DNA of 45,253 nucleotides from Bacteroidia bacterium (GCA_025454955.1 JALONL010000034.1:1-45253), one strand, 5' to 3'. Positions 32,983 through 41,944 are shown, counted from the first letter of the stretch. Program-made: numbers and translations. The notes: a model not told the origin generated them from the sequence alone.

Positions 32983-34053
32983 ATGCGCAAATTTGCTTTT
33001 GCCCTGCTGGTACTCGTTCCGGCGGTGCTTTTTATGGCTGGTAAAAAGCCGAAAAAATCAATCGATAACCCGCAGGAAAAACACCTGCGCAATTTGAGGC
33101 AGCTTACCTTCGGCGGCGATAACGCAGAAGCTTATTTCAGCCCCGATGGGAAATGGCTTACCTTTCAAAGCAACAAAGGCATTCCCTGCGACCAGATTTT
33201 TGCCATGAATGTTAAGGCCGCCTCGAAAGACAGCCTCTACAAACCGCTCCAAATCAGCAACGGCGACGGACGCACCACCTGCTCGTATTTCATGCCCGAC
33301 GGCAAGCACATTTTATTTGCCTCCACGCATATTGGCGGAAAACTCTGTCCGCCTTCGCCCAACCTGCGTCAGGGCGGCAAATACCTTTGGCCGGTGTACG
33401 ACAGTTACGATATTTTCATGGCCGACCTCAAAGGCAATATCGTAAAGCAACTCACCAACCAGCCCGGCTACGATGCTGAGGCCGTGCTCTCGCCCAAAGG
33501 CGATAAAATCCTTTTCACCTCCACCCGCAGTGGCGACCTCGAACTCTGGACCATGAACCTCGACGGCAGCAACCCCAAGCAAATTACTTTCGGGCTGGGC
33601 TACGACGGCGGTGCATTCTTCTCGGCCGATGGCAGCAAAATAGTTTTCCGCGCCTCACGTCCGCAAACCGAAGAAGAAATAAAAGACTACAAAGACCTGC
33701 TGGCGCAGGGCCTGGTGGCTCCCACCAACATGGAAATTTACACCTGCAATGCCGATGGTTCCAACCTGAAACAAATTACCAAACTTGGCAAAGCCAACTG
33801 GGCGCCGTTCTTTTCGCCTTCGGGCAAAAAAATCATTTTCAGTTCCAACCACGCTTCACAGCGCGGTTACGATTTTCAGCTTTACACCGTAAATGCCGAA
33901 GACGGAACCCGACTCGAACAAATTACCTTCGAAAGCATTTTCAACTCGTTCCCCATGTTTTCGCCCGACGGAAAAAAACTCGTGTTCTGCTCCAACCGCC
34001 GCAACGGCGGCACGCGAGACACCAACGTATTCATCGCCGACTGGGTAGAATAA
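32983..34053 (+). CDS. TolB-like (PD40) beta-propeller exported protein
   Basis: A 356-residue protein with an N-terminal signal (MRKFAFALLVLVPAVLFMAG) and repeated PD40 blades: AYFSPDGKWLTFQSN, SYFMPDGKHILFAST, AVLSPKGDKILFTSTRSG, AFFSADGSKIVFRAS, PFFSPSGKKIIFSSN, PMFSPDGKKLVFCSN, alternating with IFAMN, IFMADLKG, LWTMNLDGSNPKQIT, IYTCNADGSN and LYTVNAEDG. This gives six blades, as in TolB-type propellers. It is probably periplasmic or surface-bound, but the partner is unknown. The M28 peptidase starts 15 bases after its stop, so the two form an operon and may act together in peptide turnover. Confidence 0.85.
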   Translation: MRKFAFALLVLVPAVLFMAGKKPKKSIDNPQEKHLRNLRQLTFGGDNAEAYFSPDGKWLTFQSNKGIPCDQIFAMNVKAASKDSLYKPLQISNGDGRTTCSYFMPDGKHILFASTHIGGKLCPPSPNLRQGGKYLWPVYDSYDIFMADLKGNIVKQLTNQPGYDAEAVLSPKGDKILFTSTRSGDLELWTMNLDGSNPKQITFGLGYDGGAFFSADGSKIVFRASRPQTEEEIKDYKDLLAQGLVAPTNMEIYTCNADGSNLKQITKLGKANWAPFFSPSGKKIIFSSNHASQRGYDFQLYTVNAEDGTRLEQITFESIFNSFPMFSPDGKKLVFCSNRRNGGTRDTNVFIADWVE

Positions 34054-34068
34054 TAAACACAGCAAATA

Positions 34069-35298
34069 ATGAAACACACCGCACTCACCATTTTCGCGCT
34101 GCTTTTTGCAGTGGCCGTATCGGCGCAGGAAATCAGCGCCGAACGCATCCGCAAAGATGTAACCTATCTCAGCGCCGATAAACTCAAAGGCCGCGGCACC
34201 GGCAGCAAGGGCGAGAAAAAAGCGGCCAAATACATTGCCCGGGAGTTTAAGGAAATAGGCCTGCAGCCCAAAGGAACCGATGGGTATTACCAGAAATTCA
34301 CCTTCCGTAAAAATCCCAATCCGCACGATACGGCCACGGCCAACGTAAAAGAACGCAGCGGCAAAAACGTGGTGGGTTTTCTCGACAACGGTGCCGACTA
34401 CACCATTGTCATTGGCGCACACTACGACCACCTCGGCCTCGGCCACGACCACAATTCGCTCGATGCCAATCCCGACGGAAAAATTCACAACGGAGCTGAC
34501 GACAATGCTTCCGGAACAGCCGGTGTGCTTGAACTTGCTCGCTACTATGCCGGCAACAAGGTGAAAGAGAAATACAATTTCCTGTTCATCTGTTTCTCCG
34601 GCGAAGAACTCGGCCTTATTGGTTCGAAGAAATTCTGCGAAAATCCTACCATCGATCTCAAAACGGTAAACTACATGATAAACATGGATATGATTGGCCG
34701 TTTGAATGATTCCACCAAATCGCTCATCATTTACGGCGTAGGTACTGCGCCCGACTGGGTGCCCATGATAAACAGTTTCCGCTCGGTATTCCGCATCAAG
34801 CAGGACAGTTCCGGCATCGGCCCCAGCGATCAGACTTCGTTTTACCTCAAAGACATTCCCGTGCTGCATTTCTTCACCGGCCAGCACAGCGACTATCACA
34901 AACCCGGCGATGATGCCGACAAGGTAAATTACACCGGCGAAAAAATGGTGCTCGAATACATCGTCAACATCATTGCCCTTACCGATGATAAACCGAAACT
35001 TCAATTCCTCGCCACCAAAAGCAACATGACTTCCACGCCCAAAATGAAAGTCACCATGGGCATCATGCCCGATTATGCCTGGGAAGGAAAAGGCGTGCAT
35101 GTGGATGGTGTAACCGATGGCCGCCCGGCCGCGAATGCCGGTATAAAAAAGGGCGATGTGATTCTCCAGCTTGGCGATACACCTGTGAATAATATGATGG
35201 ATTACATGGCTTGCCTCGCTAAATTTGAAAAAGGAAGTGTGATGCCGGTGATGATAAAACGCGGGGAAGAAATAATTACACTGAAGGTGCAATTCTGA
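34069..35298 (+). CDS. M28-family zinc aminopeptidase with C-terminal PDZ-like domain
   Basis: A 409-residue exported peptidase (signal about 1-20, VAVSAQ). Zinc and catalytic motifs of M28: GAHYDHLG (H118), NGADDNASG (D144 or D145), CFSGEELGLIGS (E179, E180), INMDMIGR (D207) and the late His in FFTGQHSDYHKPG. A PDZ-like module occupies about 320-409 (KGVHVDGVTDGRPAANAGIKKGDVILQLGDTPV). Expected to remove N-terminal residues from peptides in the periplasm or outside. It follows the TolB-like gene by 15 bases. Repeats begin 10 bases after its stop. Confidence 0.92.
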   Translation: MKHTALTIFALLFAVAVSAQEISAERIRKDVTYLSADKLKGRGTGSKGEKKAAKYIAREFKEIGLQPKGTDGYYQKFTFRKNPNPHDTATANVKERSGKNVVGFLDNGADYTIVIGAHYDHLGLGHDHNSLDANPDGKIHNGADDNASGTAGVLELARYYAGNKVKEKYNFLFICFSGEELGLIGSKKFCENPTIDLKTVNYMINMDMIGRLNDSTKSLIIYGVGTAPDWVPMINSFRSVFRIKQDSSGIGPSDQTSFYLKDIPVLHFFTGQHSDYHKPGDDADKVNYTGEKMVLEYIVNIIALTDDKPKLQFLATKSNMTSTPKMKVTMGIMPDYAWEGKGVHVDGVTDGRPAANAGIKKGDVILQLGDTPVNNMMDYMACLAKFEKGSVMPVMIKRGEEIITLKVQF

Positions 35299-35308
35299 GT
35301 AAAAAAAC

Positions 35309-35410
35309 AGTGGCTTCGACAAGCTCAGCCACCGGAGAAAAAAATGGTGGCTTTGACAAGCTCAGCCACCGGAGAAAAAAATGGTGGCTTTGACAAGCTC
35401 AGCCACCGGG
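35309..35410. repeat. Tandem palindromic repeats, 37-bp period, three copies
   Basis: Three copies of GTGGCTTTGACAAGCTCAGC plus CACCGG, with TGGC at 35311, 35348 and 35385, exactly 37 apart. Each copy can fold with GGTGGCT pairing to AGCCACC. Copies 2 and 3 are identical, copy 1 differs by TTCGAC for TTTGAC and at its 5' end. The core CTTCGACAAGCTCAG is a well-known dispersed intergenic motif of Bacteroidota and other bacteria. Confidence 0.9.
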
Positions 35411-35418
35411 ACAAAAAC

Positions 35419-35524
35419 TGGTAGCTGAGCGAAGCGAAGCAACATGCCCGCAGAGTTGCCCGAAATAAAAACGGCAGCTGAAAAGCACAAAATAAAACCG
35501 GTGGCTGAGCCTGTCGAAGCCACG
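35419..35524. repeat. Inverted and diverged copies of the palindromic repeat
   Basis: CCGGTGGCTGAGCCTGTCGAAGC plus CACGG (about 35499-35524) is an inverted copy of the repeat upstream; TGGTAGCTGAGCGAAGCGAAGC at 35419-35440 looks like a diverged inverted copy. They separate the M28 gene from pyrC. Confidence 0.7.
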
Positions 35525-35545
35525 GATAATGCAATACACGAATCA

Positions 35546-36892
35546 ATGACACACGCAACCTACCTCATCCAGCGCGCCACCGTGGTAAACGAAGGCCGCA
35601 CGTTTGAAGCCGATGTGCTTGTACGCGACGGAAAAATTGAAGCGGTTTCGGAAACACCGCTCAGTGTAAACGATGCTCAGGTAATTGATGCCCTCGGGCT
35701 GCATCTTTTTCCGGGGGTAATAGACGATCAGGTGCATTTCCGCGAGCCGGGGCTTACGCACAAGGGCGATTTATACACCGAAGCAAAATCGGCGGTGGCG
35801 GGTGGTGTGACTACTTACATGGAAATGCCCAACACCGTTCCTTCGGCGGTTACGCAGGAACTGCTGGAGCAGAAATACCAGCGTGCGGCAGAAGTATCGC
35901 TGGCCAATTACTCGTTTTACATTGGTACCACCAATACCAATATCGACGAACTGCTTAAAACTGATCCGGCCACGGTGTGCGGCGTAAAAATCTTCCTCGG
36001 CTCATCAACCGGCGATATGCTGGTGGACAACGAAGAAGCTCTCGAACGGATTTTCAGCGAAGTGAAAATGCTCATTGCCGTTCATGCCGAAGACGATCCG
36101 ATGATTAAGCAGAATATGGCGGCGTATAAAGAACAATACGGCGACGATATTCCGGCAAAATTTCATCCGCTCATCCGCAGCCGCGAAGCCTGCTACGCTT
36201 CCTCGTCGAAAGCGGTGGCACGCGCCAAAAAATACGGCACCCGACTGCATGTGCTGCACATTTCCACGGCCGAAGAACTGGCGCTGTTTGACAATACAAA
36301 ACCGCTGCGCGAAAAAAACATCACGGCCGAGGCCTGTGTGCATCATCTCTGGTTTGCCGCCGAAGATTACGATACCAAGGGCAATTACATCAAATGGAAT
36401 CCCGCAGTAAAAAATGCCGCCGACCGCGAAGCCATCTGGCTGGCCGTGCTCGACAACCGCATTGATGTAATTGCCACCGACCACGCTCCGCACACCATCG
36501 AAGAAAAAGAGCAGCCTTACACGAAGGCACCTTCGGGTGGCCCGCTCATTCAGCACACACTGGTGGCCATGCTCGAAACTGCGCGCAACGGCCGTATCAG
36601 CCTCGAACGTGTGGCCGAAAAAATGTGCCACGCCCCGGCCGAACTTTTCCGCATCGAAAAACGCGGCTACATCCGCCCCGGCTACTGGGCCGATCTGGTG
36701 CTCGTAAACCTCAATGCGCCGTGGACAGTGGAAAAGTCGAACCTGCATTACAAATGCGGCTGGTCGCCGTTTGAAGGCACCACCTTTCACAGCCGGATCG
36801 AAAAAACTTTTGTGAGCGGCCATCTCGTGTACAACAGCGGCGCATTCGACGAGACGAAAAAAGGAATGCGTTTGCGTTTTGAAGTAAAGTAA
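35546..36892 (+). CDS. pyrC: Dihydroorotase (AllB/type I-like), QxH metal motif
   Basis: A 448-residue cyclic amidohydrolase of de novo pyrimidine synthesis. The ATG at 35546 (MTHATYLIQRATVV) begins the first strand; an in-frame ATG at 35444 would code through the palindromic repeats and is rejected. Motifs: FPGVIDDQVHFREPG (H64, R66), EMPNTVPS, GVKIFLGSSTG with likely carboxylated K147, VHAEDD, HVLHIS, and ATDHAPH (D312). The usual HxH is QxH here (Q62), removing one metal-ligand His. Length and overall layout match dihydroorotases. It is followed by a terminator shared with the convergent DinB gene. Confidence 0.92.
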   Translation: MTHATYLIQRATVVNEGRTFEADVLVRDGKIEAVSETPLSVNDAQVIDALGLHLFPGVIDDQVHFREPGLTHKGDLYTEAKSAVAGGVTTYMEMPNTVPSAVTQELLEQKYQRAAEVSLANYSFYIGTTNTNIDELLKTDPATVCGVKIFLGSSTGDMLVDNEEALERIFSEVKMLIAVHAEDDPMIKQNMAAYKEQYGDDIPAKFHPLIRSREACYASSSKAVARAKKYGTRLHVLHISTAEELALFDNTKPLREKNITAEACVHHLWFAAEDYDTKGNYIKWNPAVKNAADREAIWLAVLDNRIDVIATDHAPHTIEEKEQPYTKAPSGGPLIQHTLVAMLETARNGRISLERVAEKMCHAPAELFRIEKRGYIRPGYWADLVLVNLNAPWTVEKSNLHYKCGWSPFEGTTFHSRIEKTFVSGHLVYNSGAFDETKKGMRLRFEVK

Positions 36893-36908
36893 CGCATTCG
36901 GAAATAGA

Positions 36909-36944
36909 AAAACGGGTTTGAGACAATTTGCTCAAACCCGTTTT
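36909..36944. terminator. Bidirectional terminator between pyrC and DinB gene
   Basis: A perfect 14-bp stem (36909-36922 with 36931-36944), AAAA on one side and TTTT on the other, between convergent genes. Confidence 0.88.
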
Positions 36945-36948
36945 GCAT

Positions 36949-37446
36949 TTACATCCCCGTGTCGTCGGCACTCGGGCCATAGCTGTCCGGAAGCGGAATG
37001 TGGAGCAAACGCAGATATACACCCAACTGCGCACGGTGGTGAATGATCTGACTCATGCTCATGCGCATCATTTCCCACTTCGGGCCTTCGCTCAATACCA
37101 TTTCGCCGTGGCGGAGTGTCCATGTTTGCGAAAGGTCTATGTGTTTGCCTTTTTCAAGTGCATCGCTGGCTTTGGCTATCGCCTTTTCGGCAAAGGCCAT
37201 AAGTGCTTCATTCGTGTCGAACATTTTGGCCTCATAAGGCGAAACGGCAAAGTCAAGTCCGTCTGTCAAAAGACTCATGCCGATCCACTCCGGAAGCTCG
37301 GCCACATGGTTGGCGAGGTTGCCTAATTTCATGCTTTTTTCGTGCGGCGCCCAGTTGTTTTTATCGGCCGGCACTAAGGCCAGCATTTTGCGGGTGGTGA
37401 TACATTCGTGCTCAAATTCGTGGGTAAAGGTTTCGATGATGGTCAT
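36949..37446 (-). CDS. DinB-family four-helix-bundle protein
   Basis: A 165-residue soluble helical protein of the DinB/YfiT superfamily. The metal-binding His positions appear in FEHECITTRKML, LANHVAELPEWIGM and SQIIHHRAQLGVYLRLL, the last being a hallmark. The start MTIIETFTHEFEH at 37446 is preferred; eight more codons upstream (MRQLKPLS) add nothing. DinB-like proteins often act as thiol-dependent transferases or S-transferases, but many are uncharacterised, and no substrate can be named. Convergent with pyrC across the shared terminator. Confidence 0.88.
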   Translation of the reverse strand: MTIIETFTHEFEHECITTRKMLALVPADKNNWAPHEKSMKLGNLANHVAELPEWIGMSLLTDGLDFAVSPYEAKMFDTNEALMAFAEKAIAKASDALEKGKHIDLSQTWTLRHGEMVLSEGPKWEMMRMSMSQIIHHRAQLGVYLRLLHIPLPDSYGPSADDTGM

Positions 37447-37582
37447 TGAGAGTGGTTTTAGTTGTCGCAAAGGTGGTGTGCGGGTGTGACAACTGTATGT
37501 CAGCAGACAATTACCAAAGATTGATTTTGGCGGAATTAGTAATTACAGGTAAATGGAATCTGGCCCGCTTCGTTATTTACAT

Positions 37583-39070
37583 TCAGCGCGCTCTGTTATA
37601 GCGGTAAAGTCTGAATTGACTGCTGCTGAACAGCGGTGTAAAAGAAGCCGTGTCTTTCAAAGGAAAATTCCGGATGTTATCTGTGCTTAACGATTGGCTT
37701 GTTAAAATATAAGCGGCTTGCAAGCGGTTAAGATCATTGCGGATTTCTGCGTCGGATGCCACAGGGTTTAGGGCAAATGAATGCACCTGCGTATATAACG
37801 CCAGCGCACGGGGCTTGTCGAACGCCACTATGCTTTTGGGCGGGAGAGAGGTATGGATATAGGCAAAGAGCGAATCGGCTTCGCGTGTTTGAGGGCCGTC
37901 GGTTATTGAATCTTCGGCGAGAATGATTTTCTCTACTTCGTAATTGTACGAAAACAAAATTAATGCTCCCGAAATTATGGCTATCCACCGGTGTTTCGTC
38001 CAGTTCAGGTTTTCAAGATTTTTTCGGAGACCAATTGCGGCAAACAGAAAGAGGATGAATAACACCGGATAGATAAAACGCATTCCCTGATGGCCCGAAC
38101 GATGGTAGAAAATCATGAACAGGTAAATGGCGGTATAAATAAGCAGCAACGATTTTTTATTATTCCTGAATGTGTAGAGCATTCCCAGGAGTGAAAAGAT
38201 TAGCAAAGAACACGAGGTTAAAATGCCTATCGACGAATACTCTTTCATATCGTACCAGCGAAACATCCACGAAAGCTGATGCACGGTATAGGATAAATGA
38301 TCGTTAAATATTTTCCAGTGGTCGCCCGACTCGTCGGGAAGTTTATAATTTACTTCACACGGAAAGCCAATATAAATGGCCAGATAAACCGTTACTCCCG
38401 CCAGCAGGGCAATGAATGTATTTTTATGTGTGCGAAAGGAGAACGCTTTCCAGTGCTTTTCCAGAAAAAACTTGTTTAGTACAAACACAAGCACCAACGG
38501 CAAACCCGCCAGCCTGATGTGAAGAGACAATGCAATTAACACACAAATGAGAATGCTTCCCACCAGCGACTCCTTTTTAAACATTAAATAAATGCTGAGC
38601 ATGGAGATAAGTGTAAACGGCAAATCGGAAACAATTTCTGTTTTGAATTGCAACAGCAATGGATTGTAGGCAATGATTAACATAATTACCATTGCCGGAA
38701 TATAGGATAAAGTGGTGCGCAGCAAAAGGTAGCCGGTGAAACAGCAGAGCACCCAGAACAGAGTGATGTATAAATTGAGACTGATTATATCCAGTCCTTT
38801 AAAATAGATAACCGGAGCCAGCAGCAGCGGAAAACCTGCCGGATAAGCCTGTGGCCCCAGGTCGGGATAGTTTTGATTGAAAATATAACCTGTTTCGTTT
38901 TGCGATTCTCCGCTAATTATGTGTTGTGCCTGATGGAGATATTGCGCAAAATCATCGCCCCAGTCGCAGCTTGATTTTATATTGATGAAAAATAAAGGAA
39001 GCAGCGTGAAAAGCACCACAATGTGCCCGATAAATCCTCGTAAATCAAATCTGCTATAAAAGGATGACAT
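37583..39070 (-). CDS. GT-C-fold membrane glycosyltransferase (PMT/ArnT-like)
   Basis: A 495-residue integral membrane protein with about 10-11 transmembrane helices and a soluble C-terminal part from ~400. Near the N terminus, CDWGDDFAQYLHQAQHI offers the acidic DD pair found in the first loop of GT-C enzymes, and YPAGFPLLLAPVIYF follows as in the PMT/ArnT group. It probably uses a polyprenyl-phosphate sugar donor on the periplasmic side; the acceptor is unknown. Transcribed alone. Composition is more AT-rich than its neighbours, so acquisition by transfer is possible but not shown. Confidence 0.75.
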   Translation of the reverse strand: MSSFYSRFDLRGFIGHIVVLFTLLPLFFINIKSSCDWGDDFAQYLHQAQHIISGESQNETGYIFNQNYPDLGPQAYPAGFPLLLAPVIYFKGLDIISLNLYITLFWVLCCFTGYLLLRTTLSYIPAMVIMLIIAYNPLLLQFKTEIVSDLPFTLISMLSIYLMFKKESLVGSILICVLIALSLHIRLAGLPLVLVFVLNKFFLEKHWKAFSFRTHKNTFIALLAGVTVYLAIYIGFPCEVNYKLPDESGDHWKIFNDHLSYTVHQLSWMFRWYDMKEYSSIGILTSCSLLIFSLLGMLYTFRNNKKSLLLIYTAIYLFMIFYHRSGHQGMRFIYPVLFILFLFAAIGLRKNLENLNWTKHRWIAIISGALILFSYNYEVEKIILAEDSITDGPQTREADSLFAYIHTSLPPKSIVAFDKPRALALYTQVHSFALNPVASDAEIRNDLNRLQAAYILTSQSLSTDNIRNFPLKDTASFTPLFSSSQFRLYRYNRAR

Positions 39071-39262
39071 AATTGATTTATGCTCGTTTTGCTTCGGCTA
39101 AAAGTAGTATTTCTGCTTCTCAAACTACCGGTTTCCGGTAATTTTTGTGCGTTGATTTTTTGATTTCTTCCGGATTTCAGCTTGCGCAATTATTGCGGGA
39201 ATCAAGGATTTGAAAGGCAATAAGATGTTTTCGGAGAAAGAATAAACGAAGTGGTATAAAAA

Positions 39263-39288
39263 GAAGAAGCCCGCTTTTGCGGGCTTCA
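39263..39288 (-). terminator. Terminator of grpE-dnaJ
   Basis: A perfect 9-bp stem (39266-39274 with 39279-39287), 4-base loop, followed on the minus strand by TTCTTTTTAT. It lies about 45 bases beyond the dnaJ stop. Confidence 0.85.
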
Positions 39289-39330
39289 GGAACAGAAAAC
39301 AATTTATCAGGCAATATCCTGCATGAATTT

Positions 39331-40479
39331 CTAATCAAACATTTCCTTCATCCGATCGAAAAACGATTTATCCTTCTTACCGGCTTTGGGCTGGAAGTTG
39401 GGCGAATCGCGGAGTTTTTCCATGATCTTTTTTTCTTCGGAGGTAAGATTGGTGGGTGTCCACACAAACAATGTCACGCGTAAATCGCCGCGGGTGTAGC
39501 CGTTAATATCGGGCAGGCCTTTGGCTTTGAGGCGTATTACTTTTCCGGAGGGTGTGCCTGCGTCTATTTTTACGCGGGCTTTTCCTTCGAGTGTGGGAAT
39601 TTCTATGGTGGAGCCGAGGGCGGCATCGGCAATGCTTACGTAGTGTTCGTAATAGAGGTGGTTGCCGTCGCGGTTAAAGTGCGGGTGTTCGGCTTCTTCT
39701 ATTACGATGATGAGGTCGCCGGGAATGCCGCCGCGCGGGGCTGCATTTCCTTTGCCGTTCATGCTGAGTTGTATGCCGTCGTGTACGCCGGGCGGTATGC
39801 GTACTGTAATTACTTCTTCGCCGCGCATTACGCCATCGCCGTGGCACTGGCGGCATTTGTCGGTAACGGTTTGTCCTTCGCCGTTGCAGGTGGGGCAGGT
39901 GGTGGTGGTTTGCATCTGCCCGAGCATGGTGTTCATGAGGCGGGTTACCTGTCCGCTGCCGCGGCAGGTGGAGCAGGTGTTAATGCCCGACTTGCTGGCT
40001 GCGCCTGTGCCGTCGCATTTGTCGCAGCTAACGTGTTTGGCTACTTTGAGTTTTTTCTCGGCACCGGTGGCAATTTCTTCGAGAGTGAGTTTCACTTTTA
40101 CGCGAAGGTTGGAGCCTTTCTGCACGCGACGGCCACCGCGGCCGCCTCCACCGCCAAAACCACCTCCAAAGCCGCTGCCGAAAATATCGCCAAACTGGCT
40201 GAAGATGTCTTCCATCGAGAAACCGCCTCCTCCTCCGCCACCGGCTGCACTGCTTCCCACACCTGCGTGACCAAACTGGTCGTATCGCTGGCGTTTTTGC
40301 GGGTCGCTGAGTACCTCGTAGGCTTCGGCGGCTTCCTTAAATTTTTCCTCGGCGGTTTTATCGCCCTCGTTTTTATCGGGGTGATATTTAATGGCCAGTT
40401 TGCGGTAGGCTTTTTTTATTTCCTCCGCATCGGCTTTGCGCCCCACACCGAGCACATCGTAATAATCGCGTTTCGACAT
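39331..40479 (-). CDS. dnaJ: Chaperone protein DnaJ
   Basis: A 382-residue Hsp40 co-chaperone. J domain (1-70) with the HPD motif in IKYHPDKNEGDK; a Gly-rich region (about 74-115, with runs of GGGGG and SGFGGGFGGG); four zinc-binding repeats CDKCDGTG, CSTCRGSG, CPTCNGEG and CRQCHGDG; and a C-terminal substrate-binding region. All elements are intact. It stimulates the DnaK ATPase; dnaK is not in this window. grpE lies upstream on the same strand with a 32-base gap. Confidence 0.97.
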   Translation of the reverse strand: MSKRDYYDVLGVGRKADAEEIKKAYRKLAIKYHPDKNEGDKTAEEKFKEAAEAYEVLSDPQKRQRYDQFGHAGVGSSAAGGGGGGGFSMEDIFSQFGDIFGSGFGGGFGGGGGRGGRRVQKGSNLRVKVKLTLEEIATGAEKKLKVAKHVSCDKCDGTGAASKSGINTCSTCRGSGQVTRLMNTMLGQMQTTTTCPTCNGEGQTVTDKCRQCHGDGVMRGEEVITVRIPPGVHDGIQLSMNGKGNAAPRGGIPGDLIIVIEEAEHPHFNRDGNHLYYEHYVSIADAALGSTIEIPTLEGKARVKIDAGTPSGKVIRLKAKGLPDINGYTRGDLRVTLFVWTPTNLTSEEKKIMEKLRDSPNFQPKAGKKDKSFFDRMKEMFD

Positions 40480-40511
40480 TGAAACAGTTTCTTGAAATCA
40501 GTAAAAGCGGC

Positions 40512-41072
40512 TTAGCTTCCTACCACCACCTTGGCGTAGCGAATTACTTTACCGGCCAGCAGATAGCCTTTTTCCACCTCGTCCACCACTTTGCCCTTGA
40601 GTTCGGGCGCGGGTGCGGGAATTTCGGTAATGGCCTCGTGAAATTCGGGGTCGAAAGCCTGACCACCGGCATTCATGGCTTCGAGGCCCTGCTGGGTAAG
40701 TACATGATGAAATTTGCCGGCAATGAGCTGCACGCCTTCGTTTATGGCGGCTACATCGGTAGCGGTGGCGTTGTTGCGTATGGCGCGCTCAAAATCGTCG
40801 AGAATGGGAAGGAGTTTTTTAATGACTTCTTCGGCGGCGGTTTTGCGCAGTTCGAGGCTTTCCTTGGCCGTGCGGCGGCGGTAATTGTCGAACTCCGAAT
40901 ACAGGCGCAGGTATTTGTCGTTGAGCATGGCTACCTGTTGTTCGAGCCCGGCAATGCGCTGGGCATCGCCACCGGTTTCGGTGGTGGCTTGTGCGGTTTC
41001 GTTTACAGTTTCAGCGGCATCGGCGTTTACTTCGGGTGCTGATGCGTCTTTCGGATCGAGATTTTCACTCAT
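40512..41072 (-). CDS. grpE: GrpE nucleotide exchange factor
   Basis: A 186-residue protein: a Glu/Thr-rich flexible N terminus, a long helix (GLEQQVAMLNDKYLRLYSEFDNYRRRTAKESLEL) with YLRLYSEFDNYRRR as the GrpE signature, then the beta-domain (GQAFDPEFHEAITEIPAPAPELKGKVVDEVEKGYLLAGKVIRYAKVVV). It exchanges ADP for ATP on DnaK. Followed by dnaJ in an operon. Confidence 0.96.
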   Translation of the reverse strand: MSENLDPKDASAPEVNADAAETVNETAQATTETGGDAQRIAGLEQQVAMLNDKYLRLYSEFDNYRRRTAKESLELRKTAAEEVIKKLLPILDDFERAIRNNATATDVAAINEGVQLIAGKFHHVLTQQGLEAMNAGGQAFDPEFHEAITEIPAPAPELKGKVVDEVEKGYLLAGKVIRYAKVVVGS

Positions 41073-41146
41073 GGCTTATCGGAAATAATAAAATTGAACC
41101 CCTGCGGGCTATGTACTCGGCTTCGCCGGGGCAAAAAACAAGCCAT

Positions 41147-41161
41147 GCGGGACAATCCCGC
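41147..41161 (-). terminator. Terminator-like hairpin after the TlpA lipoprotein gene
   Basis: GCGGGA (41147-41152), 3-base loop, TCCCGC (41156-41161); on the minus strand it is followed after five bases by TTGTTTTTTG. A second imperfect inverted repeat (about 41160-41215) reaches the stop codon of the lipoprotein gene. Confidence 0.5.
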
Positions 41162-41212
41162 CAAACTGGCAGTAAATGGCCCGGGAAGGTGTTTTTTGTC
41201 AGTTTTGGCGGC

Positions 41213-41884
41213 CTATTTGCCTTTGGCGTTCGCAGCCGCGCGGCGTTTGAGCGCGGCTTTCACCTTGGCCTGATCAGACTCAAGCTGGGTGCGAATGGCA
41301 GCCGAAAGTGCCGGCCCGCGCAGGTTTTTGGCCAGAATAAGGCCATTGCCGTCGATGAGTACATTGGTGGGAATGGAACGCACACCGTAACGCTGCGCCG
41401 CGGCATTGCTCCAGTAGCCCAAATCGCTAACGTGGTAGGGCCATGCGAGTTTGTCGTCGATTATGGCCTTTTCCCAGTTGGGTTTGCTTTTGTCGAGCGA
41501 AACCCCGTACACGGTAAATCCTTCCTGCGCCCCCACAAAAACCGAGTCTTTGTACGAGTTGTAGGTTTGCACCACATTAGGGTTTTCGCCCCGGCAGGGC
41601 CCGCACCACGAAGCCCAGAAGTCGATAAGCACAAGCTTGCCGCGCAGCGAAGAAAGCGGAATGAGCGAGTCTTTGGGATTTTTTTGCTGAATATCGGGGG
41701 CAATGTTGCCTACGTTAAGTCCTTCCACGGCTGTGGACGGGGGCGTATAATCGGGCATGGCCACTACCGGTTCGGGAGTTTTGCTGCCGCCGCCTTTAAA
41801 GAATTTGCAGGCCGAAAAAGCCATTGAAATTCCTGCCACAAAAATTGCGGCGGCGGTAATACGGGTCACGGAATTAAAAATCAT
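41213..41884 (-). CDS. TlpA-family thiol-disulfide oxidoreductase lipoprotein
   Basis: A 223-residue protein with a lipoprotein signal (AGISMAFSAC, lipidated C26) and a thioredoxin-fold domain from about 55. The active site is WASWCGPC with C94 and C97, followed by RGENPNVVQTYNSY; GVSLDKSKPNWEKAI and RSIPTNVLIDGNGLIL complete the AhpC/TSA-redoxin pattern with the cis-Pro. Likely attached to a membrane facing the periplasm and acting in reduction of disulfides. The last residues are basic and Ala-rich. murA lies 60 bases upstream on the same strand. Confidence 0.92.
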   Translation of the reverse strand: MIFNSVTRITAAAIFVAGISMAFSACKFFKGGGSKTPEPVVAMPDYTPPSTAVEGLNVGNIAPDIQQKNPKDSLIPLSSLRGKLVLIDFWASWCGPCRGENPNVVQTYNSYKDSVFVGAQEGFTVYGVSLDKSKPNWEKAIIDDKLAWPYHVSDLGYWSNAAAQRYGVRSIPTNVLIDGNGLILAKNLRGPALSAAIRTQLESDQAKVKAALKRRAAANAKGK

Positions 41885-41944
41885 GGTGCAAAAACAGTTT
41901 GAAATCGTATTACTGCAAGTTACAAAAGTTTGGGCAAAACGGCG

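Noticed and set aside
33856..35322. 488-codon minus-strand open frame
   Set aside because: Antisense to the M28 peptidase, whose catalytic motifs are intact; the minus frame has no recognisable features.
19887..35410. Shared origin of the two 37-bp-period repeats
   Set aside because: The units have the same length but no sequence similarity, so the equal period is taken as coincidence.
35444..35545. N-terminal extension of dihydroorotase
   Set aside because: The added 34 residues are coded by repeat sequence and precede the normal first beta strand; ATG 35546 fits the family start.
35325..35558. 77-codon minus-strand gene
   Set aside because: It translates the palindromic repeats (peptides such as WLRQAQPP and WLSLSKPP), a known source of false genes.
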